From the NCBI GenBank assembly GCA_012861695.1, contig JAAOOA010000277.1, positions 284,501 to 348,500 on the forward strand: 64,000 nt of DNA, in the 5' to 3' direction. Source of the DNA: Trematomus loennbergii (lineage: Eukaryota > Chordata > Actinopteri > Perciformes > Nototheniidae). Position numbers and translations under genes: made by a program. This document shows positions 40,710 to 54,416 of the stretch, in pieces; position 1 is the stretch's first letter; each line of letters starts with the position of its first letter. The notes beneath the pieces are model-generated. The model was not told the DNA's origin. It made no database searches and saw only the letters and a list, made by a program, of their open reading frames with translations.

Positions 40710-43700
40710 ATACATTTGTTGATTTCTATGTATTTATTTGATTAAAAAAAGGGATACAATCACTATTACATTTCTTTAATTTATAGAAAGCATGTTATTT
40801 AACTTCATATGTCTCATTTACAGATTAGATCCTAGATGGTGACATATCAGATTTGTCACTGGGCCACATTTAGAAACTAAAATGTATTTCTTAGCCACAT
40901 GGAAACTATAATTGTGTATTGATCAGACTTCATTAGATATATATTTGTTTTCGCAGGGGCTTTACTTCTCAGTTTGAGGATAACTCATCAAGCAAGTAAG
41001 TGACTGTTTAGTATGAAAAGCATGGATGGAAGAAATACTGAGACCCTTAAGTTATAATATAAGTAACAATTCAACAATGTCTAGGTATTGTCCTGCAGTA
41101 AAATGTCCTGTGTTAACACCATACGATTTGTGATACGAATGTAAAAAGAAGTAATGCAAAGCAGGGACGTGCACAGACATTTGGAGGGGCTATTGCTCTA
41201 AACTGGAAAAAGGGCCTCCCCCCGAAAAAAAACAAGACCTTTTGAAAATTGTATCTTGTTTTTAATGTAAAAGAAACCAAACGATTATTACATCAATAAA
41301 TTGAACGGTAATTCACATCTCATAACAAAATAAGCTAAGGCGACTACTTGCATTCGGTGACTTGATTTTAAAAATGAAAACTAGGGAAATGTTTTGCTTT
41401 GCGGTCCATATCTCATTAAAATATCTAATGTTTGTAACTAATAAAGACACAATGGGGACAATTCTGTTCTAATGTAGTTTGACCATTGTAACTGCTGTGC
41501 AGTCCAGACATACTGATAAAATAGGGCCTCTAACTAATTACCTTAAATAAACTCACTAATTAATTAAACCAGTTCAATACGCATTATTCTTATTCTTATC
41601 ATTATGAGTGCAGCCAGTAACGGTAAGGTATCTAATTACTTATTTATTTAGTATTCCATAACTTAATAACATAGATGGTCAAACTAAAGTGGTAGAGACA
41701 TGGCAGAAATCCTACAATGAAGCGGGACAGTGAACTGTTCACCCGTGAGAGGGCAATCAAGAAAAGAGAGCGAGCGGCCCCGTTGAGGGAGTTTACAGAT
41801 GAAAAGACAGAGAAAGACAGAAGCACAATAACAAGTAGGCTATATTTAGGTGTTTTTTTGTAAATAACCGACGGTATCAAGAGGAAGTAAAGTCCCCTGG
41901 TTTGTCCCTTATACCCTAACTGCCATGAGACAACTCAAAATCAAGTTTCCAAAATCCGACACTGAGGTGGTCTTAACGCACCGGCAGATGACAGCGCTGA
42001 CAAAGTGTGTTTCCTGCAGCGAGACGCTACAATACTAATTGTGGGCTTATCATATTGATTCGGCCACAACAGAAAAAAGAAAAACAAACTCTCGCTCTCT
42101 CCAGAGGGGCAGGTCAGCCAAAAAGACCAAACGGGCCATTGCCCGGGCAACATTAGCCCGTACTACCTGTGCACGTCCCTGATGCAAAGTTCTGTGGCTC
42201 AAAATGACTTTTATCTAATGCCCTTTTTTATCTGCTAACATTTGAGAAACCATTGGTAAGCCTAGTATTTGTTTCTTTTTATTTAAAATCTTAATCTGAT
42301 AACAAAACGACAGCTGTCAAAAATGTACTGGAGTAAAAAGAGACATATTAAAGGTGGGGTAGGTAAGTTTGAGAAACCGGCTCGAGATACACTTTTTGTT
42401 ATATTCCATGGAATGCTCTAAACATCCTGATAGCAATGAATATCTTAAGTGCTTTGACAAAAAATCAAAAATCCATAAAAAAATGTCATCTGTGGAAGCC
42501 GTAGTACTGTAAAAAGCACGACCAATCATTTTAGCCAGCCCGGCTAAAATAACTGGATGGCCTGCCTGCCTGTCAGCCTTCCATCTGTGCACAAACTTAT
42601 CTCGTGCCCTCATTGGTCATGTGTGCGTACGTGTGTGTTGGAGGAGGGGCTCTATAAGGAAGTGGCAGATTTTCTCCGGTTGTGTATTTTCAAATTCTAG
42701 CGATCTCGAGCCGGTTTCTCAAACTTACCTACCCTACCTTTAACAGCATTTTCAGCTTCTCATCAAGTGTTTTCCTGTCTAGATGTTTTACTATTTGGCA
42801 TGGCGAACATACATCTTTGTCACTGTCCTTACTCTGCAGCTAACTTGGCTCCGGATGGAGTGGCTGTAGCTTCGACAATGTGGGACTACGCCCATCGACC
42901 AAGTAATGCAAATGATGGCAGAGATGAAACACACCAACAAATCCACTGGAGCTGTTTTGCCTCTCAGGTGGAGATTGACCCCTGGTGGAGGCTGGATTTG
43001 GGGGGTCTGTTTGACATCTCAACCATTGAACTCCTCCGAAGAACAGATGCATGGGCGAAGATCTTAACTTGCTAGAAATCCGCATTGGTATCTCACTGGA
43101 GAACAATGGCAACAACAATCCCAGGTGATCGAATGGGTTAAACTAGCCTGACAATCGGACAGGGTTTTCATTTTCTTCTCCCCCCAGTATCACACTTACT
43201 TTATGTTCATGTTGGATATTTTTCAGGTGTGTTAAGTTGTCAGGAATCACTGATTGAGGTTTTAAATCTGTACTGTACTTCCTGTCTGTTCTCCTCCCTC
43301 AGATGTGGTCGTCCCTGTGAGCATTCAGTTAAAATGACCTTCCATTGCAACCAGAAGCAAGTACGCTACGTCAACATTTTCCGTCCAGGATCTGCTTCTG
43401 CGATTCACCTTTGTGAGGTCAAAGTGTTCGCTGCAACCCCCATCACAGGAGGTAACAAAAACTAAACAATGGCACCTAAAGCTGATTCAATTAAGCACTG
43501 GTAACATAATTAAGTAGATATCTGAACAATATTGTTAGTGTTTTGATACTTGGGTTTTAAAATGCATTCACATGATACACGGTAAAACAGCTCTATGCTG
43601 ACGTTCAAAGTTCGAACCTTTTCTATTAGCAAACAATCAAATGAAAGCTGTGTGAAGCTGCGTCAGCTAGCAGGGGACGTACAGCCATATAAATGAAACT

Positions 43701-46700
43701 TAACTAGCTGCTTTCACCACAAGGCTCTGCGGCCAACATAGTCTTGAGCAAATTCATGTGAATGCAACTTTACGTACACATATCTGCTGGTCAGATAAAA
43801 CAACACACTGTAAAATAACAGAAATGTTGTGGATCTCTTTGAATGGATTATTTAGTTTTAAAGAACTTTAAGGGCTTCCATGTGTAGATGTTTTACATAT
43901 GTTGCATTGCAAACTTGAATCTTTGTCACTCTGCTCACTCTGCAGTGAATGTGGTGCGTCTGGGCGGAGTGGCTGAGGCGTCATCACTGTGGAACGTTCA
44001 CCATCAACCAAGCTCAGCCATTGATGGCAAAGCTAGCGGGAGCTGTTTTGCCTCTTTGGTGGAAAGTAACCCCTGGTGGAGATTGGACATGCAGGGTCCG
44101 TATGACATATTTTCCATTGAAGTCTTTCGAAGAAGAAATTGCTGCGACCAATCATTAATGGGCAGAAATACGCATTGGTAACTCACTGGAGAACAATGGC
44201 AACAACAATCCCAGGTGATGAGAAGACATTTTGTTTTCACAATATTATTCACACTGACATTGTGTTCATGTGGGATATTTTCATCTTGGTAATGGGTAGG
44301 GCGACTTTGTTTAGTTTGGCCCTAACCAATCAGCATAAGGCATCTTGTTCCTAAATAGTGACATAGATCTGGTGCCCATTGCTAGCCAATATGCATTTTC
44401 TAACTGTCCCTTTTACCCTCCTTTTAGATGTGCAGTCATCACCGTGACCAGTGATGCTTCCGTGACCTTCAACTGCAACCACATGCAAGGACGCTACGTC
44501 AACATAATCAACCCTGGAGTAGGAATAGATCTTCAGATGTGTGAGGTCAAAGTGTACACCACTACCCAACTTACAGGAGGTAATGCGTCACTAAACAATG
44601 GCATCCAAGCTTGATTAAATGATGGAGTGTTGGGAACAACATGACATTTACACAATATGGTTAAGTGTTGATTCTATTGTTAAAGCGCCAATTTCCACCT
44701 GATTCCTTTCATTAATTTTGTCATAACTGCCTTTATACCACTCTTGCCAGCTAATGTTGCACCAAGAGGAATAGCTACACTGTCTTCAGCACCTGCTTCT
44801 GTAGAAAATTCTCAATATGGCTATTGATGAACTCCCTGGGCCGACGGATAATCTGGAAACCTGTGCCTCAGTCGCACTGCAAGACAACCCGTGGTGGCAA
44901 CTTGACCTGAGGAGTATCTACCGCATAACTGCTGTATCAATCCTCAGCTCAGGAGACTGCTGCTTGGAGCAGCTGAACGGGGCGGAGGTCCGCATCGGCC
45001 TCAGCAAGGACGTTACCAACCAGAGGTGATATAAGCACGAACAAAAGATACAGTAACTTACTTGCCGCAGTAGCATTTAAGGTCCCCTATTATACTGTTT
45101 TTCATCAATATATTATAGGTCTCAGATATATACAAAATATGTCTCTGAAGGCTCCAAACACCAAACAGATCATTGCAGCATCCCAGAATCCCCTCTGTTT
45201 CAGCCCAGTTTCCAAAGTGCTGATTCTCTGTCTGTTACTTTAGATGAAAATAAGGAGCCCCTCCCCACGCCCCTCTGAGAGATATTTGGTTAAAAAGAAC
45301 ACAATGGTGCTCTAGGAGGAGATTCAGGTGATAAGGTGGGGGGGGGGGGATACCTTGGTTGGTGATTGGCTAATGGTTACACAAGCCAAAAAATCGTTAT
45401 GACATCATAAAGTGGCCAACATCTGATCAGCTCATTTTCAGACAGGTTTTTATATAAATGGATCAGGACAAAAACTGAAACTTTCAGAGTCTCTTTACAC
45501 AGAGGACACACATGTGGATTTTGCATAATAGGTGACCTTTAAGATATTGCTTTACTTCCTTAAAGGGACCTAAAAAATACAAAATATTGGTAGCTGTACG
45601 ACTATCAGTCCAGATTTGTTTCGGGTGATTTGCCGAATGTTGGAGATATCGGCTTCAGAAACAGCTATACTTCTCTTGGATATAGTAAAATGTCATGGCA
45701 CTCAACCACTTCAGCGTAATGATACGTGTGAAAGAAAATAGTTCCTAAGTGAAACTGCTTACAACAAGATATGTGGATTATCTTGAGTAACCAGCTCATT
45801 ATTTATAGAAAGAGACTTTGCTGCTGAGTTATTTCAAATGTACTTCTTTGTCACTTGAGCACAGAGTCGAGTGCCATCTAGTTCCATTATATTACAGAGC
45901 AAAGGAATATGTCTTTGGCTGATTTCTCTCACACCACAATTGATTAATAGAACTGAAAGTAAGAAGAGAGTGTATTTATGATTCGGGGGGATTAACCCTT
46001 TTCCATTTATGTGGGGTCAGTGCATTGAAATGTATTACTGTTCTGAAGAGCAATCCTTACCTATAGGTTTGAACCTCATCCGCTCGGTTTACTTGGGTTT
46101 AAGTTTTGCCAAATCCCTGGCATCCTGTTGGTTGGTGATTGGCTAATGGTTACACAAGCCAAAAAATCGTTATGACATCATAAAGTGGCCAAAATCTGAT
46201 CAGCTCATTTTCAGACAGGTTTTTATATAAATGGATCAGGACAAAAAGAGAGAGAATCTTTGTTCCTGAAACTTTCAGAGTCTCTTTAGAGGGGACACAT
46301 GTGTATGTATAAAAGACAGGACAAAGTGGATTTTGCATAATAGGTGACCTTTAATACCTACCATTCTCCCCTTAAACTTCCTCCTTCTGTCAGGTGTGCC
46401 ATCATCTCCGTTTCAGAGGGACTGCAGAAATACAACTACCAATGTGGAATAATGGATGGACGCTTCGTACATGTTTACCTTCCTGGTCTACAGAAGACTT
46501 TGACTGTTTGTGAAGTAGAGGTGTATGGTACTCTGCTTGGTAAGCTCCAAATGATAATGGCTGTTTAGACTTCTCCTAAACCTCTAGACTGCATTGTTTA
46601 CTTGACATTAAACAGAAGCCTTTGTTATATTTCTTCCTGTAAAGAATGCTTTTCTTGGTTCTGTTCTACCCTCACTAGAAAACGTGGCTTTGAGAGGCCT

Positions 46701-49174
46701 GGCTTTTCATTCTTCCTCAAGTCTGGAAAACAGTGTAGCCAGCAAAGTCATTGATGGTAATCGGTCTTCCACCTGCATCGTAGCCAATGAGCAGCCAGGT
46801 CCGTGGGTAACAGTGGATCTACTGGTTCCTTACAGTGTGACTGCAGTCCAACTCGCCTACAGCGCCGACTGCTGCTACAGTTATGATGTTCGTGTAGACG
46901 ACACAAGTAATATATTGTTGGACAATGTTGGACGAATGCATAGCTCGACCATTTTTTCATAATTTGTCTCGTGGGTTGAATTTTTTTTGAAATTATATAA
47001 ATGAAGTTTAAAGGTAAATCAAGCAGAGTTTTAATCACTTCTTCTTCTTTATCTTTTTCAGCTGTGAGGTCATCTCCAGTAGTTCAGATTCTTTGGTGAC
47101 CCTGGATTGCGATGGGATTGTGGGTCGCTATGTGACTGTGATCCATCATGACGTAGCACCGCCTCTGTGCGAGGTTGAGGTCTATAGCACTTTGGAAAAT
47201 CTTCAAAACAGTTTCCCTCAGCTGCCCCCGCCCCATGGTAAACATATTACGCTGTATTACAATCTCCTTACAATGCAAACATCAAACCAGGATTGTAAGG
47301 CTCATACCATTTGCAGACCATACTGTCATTTACATCAGTATCTTGTTAAAACCAAAGATCGAATCATCTACTGAATGAAAATTGAAAATGTTCCTCGTTA
47401 AATTGTTACTGATTGAATCGAGCATGATGTGTAACAGGCATTCATACTTGCATTTTCTAATCAAATTACAGTTAAAGATTACTGCTACGATGTATCCTGT
47501 AGCCGAGACTACATGTTCATTCCCAATGAACCCAAAACATGGTTTGAAGCCCAGAGCTACTGCAGAGAGAAGCACACTGACCTGGCCACCATCAACAACG
47601 TTCAGGACATGTATAGGGTCATGGAAAAAATGGGGAATTACTCCGACTTTTGGATTGGGCTGCATGAAGATGTTGCTACCTGGAGGTGGTCTCTGTCAGG
47701 TTATTATGGAGAGAGTGAAGCTGAGTTCAGGAACTGGGGTGCTGGTGAACCCAATCTGGAGAGTGCCACCCAGGACTGTGCAGGCATACAACAGACGGGA
47801 GAATGGAGAGACCTGCAGTGTGACTTACTTAACTTCTTCCTATGCTTAGATGGTAATATTAAGGAAAATATTATGCACACATCAACAGATATTCAAAGCT
47901 AATGCTCTTTTATTCCAGGAACGAGTAGGTTTTCATTGTGTTTTGGTGCATCATGATTCTTTCTGTGTTCACAGGCAGAACAGGTGCGCTCAAAAGCAAG
48001 ATTCTCGTGGAAACAGCTATGAATTGGTCAGACGCTCAAGGCTACTGCAGGAAACACCACACAGACCTGCTCAGTGTGAGAAACCAGGCGGAGAACCAGG
48101 AAGTCCAGAGCATGGTGCCGGAAGGAAAGCTGGCCTGGATCGGCCTCTTTCAAGACTCCTGGAAGTGGTCGGACGGGAGTTACTCCTCGTTCAGATACTT
48201 GTCTCAGGAACAACCCCTTTCAGGAGAGGGTCCCAACTGCGCTCATGTTTACGACAGGAAATGGAACGTCAGGTCCTGCGACACCAAATCTATGTTTCTC
48301 TGCTACAGTAAGTGCTACAGGGGTCAGACAATAAATCAATTTGTTTTTAGCCACTTTTTATAGCGGGTAGCTGGTCCTCCATCAGAACAAACGTTAATCC
48401 TAGGGTTAGGGTTATCTAGAGAGTGGGAAAAAAAAAAAATAGTAGAACAATCTTTTTCAAATAAAAGGATTTGGTGCATTTCCCTCATTGTACAATACAT
48501 ATTCATTTCAGTTGATTAAAAGAATAATAGTTTGATGAACTGATAATGAAAAATAATGCCATAGTTGTATCCCCACTCCCATTGTTGACATGCGTTATTT
48601 TTACCTTGAGTAGACCAGTGATTATTTATTGCATGTATACAGTATATGGAATTGATTTAAAAGTGCCAGGTACCCAGTTTTTTGTTAATATTTGAAAAAC
48701 ACAAGCTTGTTTTGTGATAAACCTGAACCAATGGCTGCCTTCGATTGATAAAATTAATCTTAAAGTCACTTTATGATGATGATGCTAATACTCCTGTAGT
48801 GCATTTACTAGAACAATGAACAAATGCTAGGGCTAAATCTAAAATTCAATAACATTACCACTATTTTTCAGCATTTAGAAGAAGACGTTGTGAGGATCAG
48901 TGCTGACTTTGACATGAGTGACCCAGCCGTCCAACAACAAATCGTGAGCCAGGTGAGAATAATACATCTTGCTTCATAATTGCTTTTATAACAGTTTAGT
49001 CCGTAGTTATTAACAATATATAAGAACTTTAGCGAATGGCTGGATTTCAAGTTGGGACAAATGTAACTCCTGGTATTTGTGTATCTCTCTTAGCTGGAGG
49101 CAAAGATGAGAAACATGGGAATCACTGATTTCAAGATCAACTGGAAGATATCCGGACAACAAAAACAACCTTAA
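40622..49174 (+). CDS. Unit 3 chimeric secreted lectin (4 FTP + 2 CTLD), several frameshifts
   Basis: This is the third main lectin gene. Exons: 40622-40655, 40957-40995 (signal peptide); 42840-43124, 43303-43451 (FTP1); 43946-44214, 44428-44579 (FTP2); 44751-45025, 46394-46539 (FTP3); 46679-46906, 47062-47237 (FTP4); 47472-47852 (CTLD1); 47975-48307 (CTLD2); 48872-48952, 49094-49174 (tail). Compared with units 1 and 2 it lacks 1 nt in the first FTP1 exon near 43055, 2 nt in the first FTP2 exon near 44157, 2 nt in the first FTP3 exon near 44814 (stop soon after), 1 nt at the end of the first FTP4 exon so that the codon across the junction shifts, and 2 nt in exon 13. Both CTLD exons are open. 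The intact donor after FTP4 shows the state unit 2 has lost. The gene shares the intron content between FTP1 and FTP2 and inside FTP3 with unit 2, so the two are closest relatives. It is a pseudogene unless these gaps are sequencing errors. Confidence 0.72.
40663..40709. repeat. (TA)n microsatellite in intron 1 (unit 3)
   Basis: A long TA run just after the exon 1 donor. The same place holds only a few repeats in units 1 and 2 (4717-4730, 19554-19565) and an interrupted long run in unit 4 (57441-57485). Confidence 0.85.
41162..42181. mobile_element. hAT-like MITE (unit 3)
   Basis: Same element and position in intron 2 of the unit 3 gene. Confidence 0.9.
42352..42739. mobile_element. TTAA-target MITE (unit 3 intron)
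   Basis: Same insertion as the unit 1 and 2 intronic copies. Confidence 0.85.
45077..46354. mobile_element. MITE cluster in FTP3 intron (unit 3)
   Basis: Same two-part arrangement as in unit 2, with a G-run near 45339-45349. Confidence 0.65.
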
Positions 49175-49201
49175 CAACCTCCCATTGAATTAACTTGTTA
49201 A

Positions 49202-50353
49202 CCTGTTAAGCCCGAGAGACCCCGGTACCGGGGCACTGCCGCAACATCTTGCAGGAAACAGTGTCTGAGGGCATGTTCATTTAATAAAACTGAATGTTTT
49301 ATATCCATGTAACGGGAAGAAACTCATCTAACTGATCATTTTTTTTTTTTTTTAAAAGAAAACCCACAATGAGCCACTGAGCCTCTGAATTAGCAACGAG
49401 CGAAAAATGCTAACACCTTACTGCATCGAAATCACTCACAAAACCTTATTATTTATCTTTTCACCACATCCAACACATCGATTCACATCGTGAGGTGACA
49501 CAGAATCTATTGACACCGACATTATCACTGAATTATACGTATTTGCGACGTTATAAGCAAAAACGGACATCAAAACAGGTGACGCTAGGTAGCTAAAAAT
49601 GCTAACATTTTTACCTTGGCTCTGTAGTCTCTCCAAAGTGGTCTTCAATGGCATTAAAACGACAAAAACGCTGCTGAAGTTAATCCATAGGTTAATCTAA
49701 TGTGTCTGTGTCCCTTGAAATGATTTCTGATAATCCATAAGCATTAAAACTGCGTTTCCAGATGTCAAAGCTAGAGATAGGTTCACTCTGATTGAAAATT
49801 ACATGCGCGAAGCCCCCACCTTTTCTCTTCACAACGTGTGTGTGTGTGGGGACTCCCCCTTCGATTCTATTGGCTCTAACGGTCAGAAAGAGGGTCAACC
49901 ATCAAAATCGAGCAAGGGGGGCCAGAGATATGGAAAATCCACCCAAATGACCCCAGAAGTGGTTTCTTTTTGCTAAATCTCTCTAAAAAGGTCAAATGTC
50001 ACTTGTTTTGCATCAATCTTGATACAGGGTACTTATTATATGTTGTACTTTAGATTCCTAAAGCTTTTAGTCTACTAACCCATCATCCAAGGGTGGTTTT
50101 CACTATAAGTAAAAAATAATTTTGGACAGACACTATAATTTACAGTTTTTTACTATGTAAAATCTGAATTTTGTTTAAAATAAAAAACATCTATATTGAT
50201 TCTGAGTTTTCTACATCCAACTCACATGTTTATCATTACTTTGAGAGAAAAGATTATTAATTTAACCCTTTTAGAAGGGAAGATATGGTCATTTGTTCTG
50301 GGAATGTCATTTTCCAGCCTGAGACCTGAAAAACAGGCTCAGGTCTTAACAGG
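49202..50353. mobile_element. TTAA-flanked 1.15-kb DNA transposon in 3' UTR (unit 3 only)
   Basis: TTAA at 49198-49201 and 50354-50357; inverted ends CCTGTTAAGCCCGAG and the complement of CTCAGGTCTTAACAGG. Units 1 and 2 show the empty site AACTTGTTAAGTTGTAC. TTAA duplication and a CC start fit a non-autonomous piggyBac-like element. It has a 16-T run near 49339-49354 and no transposase. Confidence 0.85.
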
Positions 50354-50357
50354 TTAA

Positions 50358-52618
50358 GTTGTACACTATGCTTGTTTACTTCTGTATTTGTGTATATGTT
50401 TAAGTAACCCTCTCAGAGAGACATTTGTTAAAAACTGATGTCAAACTCAAATGTAAGTTGTGTGTAAGAATATACTATATAATATAAGTTTAGATAGACA
50501 GTGTCTAAGCAAGGTGTCATAACATTTTACATGTAACCTACTTTTGTTGGCAAATGAAATTGAACATGTGAACAACATCATGATTGTTTTGTTAAAACTT
50601 TTAGTTTGACTTGTGCATTTAGTGTTGGTACTAATTTCCGATTTTGATCTGTTATAATTCCTTTTCATTTTCTGTGTGAGGAGCCTTTGTGAATAGCTCA
50701 GTTTAGAAATGTGCTGCAGGAGAGTTTGTCTGGTTACTGGCTTGTAAAACTCCAGTATAAAGCCCAAACATCTAGAAGTCATCCTCAATATAATTGACCT
50801 TTACGATTTTAGTTTTAGGGCCTTGTTTTTCAAGCCTTCTATTGACAGATAACTATGTAAACATCTGTTGCTTCACCTGGAGGAGGTGAAACATGAGTCC
50901 TGCTACCTTGAATGCAGTATTTTAAACCCATTTTTTAAAATTTACTCAAGGTAACCGGAAGAAAAGCATTGTATATTAGTTGTTTTTTGCCATGTACTGT
51001 TGAATTAAGAAGTTAATTGTTACAAAATGAAAGAGCAAAGCTAGTCGTTTTTTGCATTTCAAAAATAGCATGAATATGGTTAATACTTGATTTCATTTCA
51101 TTTCATTTCAAACCTTTATTTAACCAGATTGGTCCCATTGAGATCATAGATTACAGGATACATTTACAATTGATTGATTATTTAAGATGCATTTTGAGAT
51201 CAGAAATGTGTATCATTTGCCCCTTCAAATGTTTCTAATACTTATTGTGAATAAAAATAAACATATAAATTAAAATGCCCATTTTGAGCACTGTGTTATT
51301 TTTTCATTTTATGTCCACATGTCATCTTTTGTTAAAATAAATCTTTACAGAGTAATGATGATTGTTCAGCTGGTCGGCTTTTTTGTGATTGGTCAATCAC
51401 TTAGAGATGTCCCGCCCCTTAGCCTATCACGTACAATGTGTTGGAGCGCTAGCCAATAGAAGCGCTTGTGTTACCTACTGATTTCAATATATTACAGAAG
51501 TAAACAAAAGAGTCCAATGGAGGCGTTTTTACATTCTTCTGTGTGTGGAAGAGAAACTTTGGGATTTTAGCCTTTGCAGACGATTCACATGCACAACACA
51601 CCTGTATGACACACTACAGGAGAGGGAAGCCCCCAAAAGCACAATAGGGTCTCTTTAAAAGCTGAGAACCTTTTGATGTAAAAGATTCCGACAGACGGTC
51701 AATCAATACTTAGTCTCATTTCATTAAACAGTTGTAAGTGCTTGAACATATCATGCATGCGAGTCATACACACATAACAATAATTTTAATTCAATCAAAT
51801 GTTTAAGAATTAGTTTTGGAACATAACCAAAGCATCACGAAAACAACCAAAGGAGCTAGTTAAAGCACCGGATGCCCGAGAACAACTTGTAACCAAATGT
51901 GTTCTTGTTTCCTCTGCACAAAAGGATGCGTTTTGCATAAAATGACTTTAGAAAAATGAGAACTCCATTTAGAGTTGGTTGTTGAACAAAGAGGTAAGGC
52001 TGTGTTTAAAATATTATACAGTAGGCTATTGTACTAGTAATTTGTTAAAATGTATCCCACACAAAATGATACAATTAATCAAACAAATAAATACACACAA
52101 GGATAATTATGTGTTATTGTTGAGTAAATAACAGTGTGTGGTTTAGAAAAGAATACAAAATTAGAAGGAAAAAACGATGAAACAATACAGATTTCAGTTT
52201 TCTGAGCCCCTACTCTCCCCCTAACTGACGGCAACAAAAGTCCTACATTATTTAATTAAAATAAAGAAGTAAAAACAATAAGTGTGGCTTGATATTGAGT
52301 AAGAAAAAGGTTGATAAACGCTGTGAGAATGGATCTGCGGAGAGCATTTCGCCGCGATCCCAACTTGTCTATTACCAACGTTCAAGGAGCTCTATGCAAG
52401 TCAATGGGACGCCCTGCCCGTTGAAAACTGACTCTCAAGGGGTACCCTGTCCGTAATAGAGTGACGGGGAGGGGCCCTGACCGACCGTCAACATGTGACG
52501 GGTTGGGAGTGAGAACGTGTTGGTTATTTCCTCTTTTTGTTTGCCTTCAAACATGGTGTCCATCACTTCAGTCATGCATTCTTTTATACTTCAGTTATTA
52601 TCCAGTGGAATGTCCTTA
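50358..52618. other. 3' UTR remainder and flank of unit 3
   Basis: Resumes the 3' UTR after the TTAA element, with AATAAA at 51250-51255; contains the LINE tail at 51091. No gene seen. Confidence 0.55.
51091..51171 (-). mobile_element. 5'-truncated LINE 3' tail (unit 3 only)
   Basis: The minus strand reads CTGGTTAAATAAAGGTTTGA followed by GAAAT repeats, resembling the 3' end of an L2-type LINE. TTGAT flanks it, and unit 1 has the uninterrupted TACTTGATTGATTATT. Confidence 0.7.
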
Positions 52619-52626
52619 CCTACTGG

Positions 52627-53920
52627 CAGGGGCGGATCTAGAAAAATATTCATGGGGTGGCAAGAGGGTGGCAGGAGATTTTGAGGGGTGACATCCCCTA
52701 GTAGAAGTATATGCTGATTTAATCGCACTCATATCAATCAATGTTAACTTGGAAAGCCACAATATTGATATTTTAACTCAATAACATTAGGTGACATTAT
52801 TGTGGCACATCAGTAATGCCTTACATATAAATATATAATGTGGCAGACATAATTTAATTAATTTTAACTGAACAATAACTGAATGAGTTTGTTTCACTCT
52901 TAGACCAGCAGGGGCACCAAATCTATGAAGACTGCTGCAATAAGTACATTAATTAACTGTCTCATTGATGTTTGTCTGAATGAATATGATAATATTAACA
53001 ATATCATTCTTATCAGCTGTCAATCACTGTTATGATTCACATATTCATTTATTATTGAATATATATATTATAATTTTTTGGAGGAGTTAATGATGAATGT
53101 TCCTCAAAATGCTTGCTCACCCTCCTTCAAATTTGAAAGACAAGTAATTACTATCATATATCAAAATTCAAAAGAACAGTTCAGCGCCCCACGACTTTAC
53201 TGCAAACAGTTACAACCTTGACTTTATATCAGTTAGGGTTAAAAAACGTGTATTCAGCTAAAATATATACATCGCTGCAGTTATTATCCAGTGGAAAGTC
53301 CTTACTACTGGCCTAGTTAAATCAAAGTGGTTACTTTTTTTTGGCTGGGCAGTGTAGTTTTACACACCGTCTTATTTGACTTTCTCAGGACTTAAAACTC
53401 ATTTTTGGGGCAGACCCCCACAAAGAAAAAAAATATATACACAAGGTCATCATCAGTTGTTTATGACCATCCGTGAGCAGAGCATCAAGTTGGCATGCCT
53501 ATAACAGCTGAATGCGGCGATTAACATCTTGTTCAGCAAAACGCCTCACAAACTTATTAAGATCCAAAGCTTTAGTGCAATTTGATTCAATGCTGAGTAG
53601 CCAAACTTGACAGTCTCTTCTCTGTCAAATACCTCATTCCTTGTTCGAATGCTTCTCTTTTTGCGCCGTCCCGTTCAAATGAAATCGCCACCAATCGTAT
53701 TTCCACGCTCGCGCCAGGGCTAGGGGAGGGGTTACAAGGCTCGCGTCTTGTGCTGCATTCACTTGCACTCGGACATTAGAGATTTTCTCTCAGATATGTC
53801 CGATGAGCCACAACGTTTCTTTCAAAACAAAGCTACCAACTGGGGTGGCAGCTGGGGTGGCAAGGCTATTTTTCAGTGGGGCAGTTGCCACCCCATGCCA
53901 CCCCGGTAGATCCGCCCCTG
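52627..53920. mobile_element. Non-autonomous hAT element (unit 4)
   Basis: Same termini, with CCTACTGG at 52619-52626 and 53921-53928. Differences from the other copies are scattered substitutions and small indels. Confidence 0.85.
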
Positions 53921-54122
53921 CCTACTGGCCTAGTTAAATCAAAGTGGTTACTTTTTTTTGGCTGGGCAGTGTAGTTTTACACACTGTCTTATTTGACTTT
54001 CTCAGGACTTAAAACAGTTTTTGGGGCAGACCCCCACAAGCAAAAAAATATTTACACACGTAAGGTCATCATCTTAACAGTTTTGTATGCTCATCCGTGA
54101 GCAGAGCATCAAGTTGACATGT

Positions 54123-54416
54123 CTAATACAGCTGAATGCGGCGATTAACATTTTGTTCAGCAAAACGCCTCACAAACTTATTAAGATCAACAGCTTTAGT
54201 GCGTTTTGATTCAATGCTGAGTACAGCCAAACTTGACAGTCTCTTCTCTGTCATTGTAGACCGCAAATACCTCATTCCTTTAGTACTTGGGTCCGAATGC
54301 TTCTCGTTTGGCGCCGTCCCGTTCAAATGAAATCGCCGCCAAACATATTTCCACGCTCGCGCCAGGGCCGGGGGAGGGGTTACAAGACGTGCGTCTTGTG
54401 CTGAATTCACTTGCAC
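54123..54416 (-). pseudogene. hAT transposase C-terminal fragment (unit 4)
   Basis: Same 97-codon fragment as in unit 2 with a few substitutions. Confidence 0.6.
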
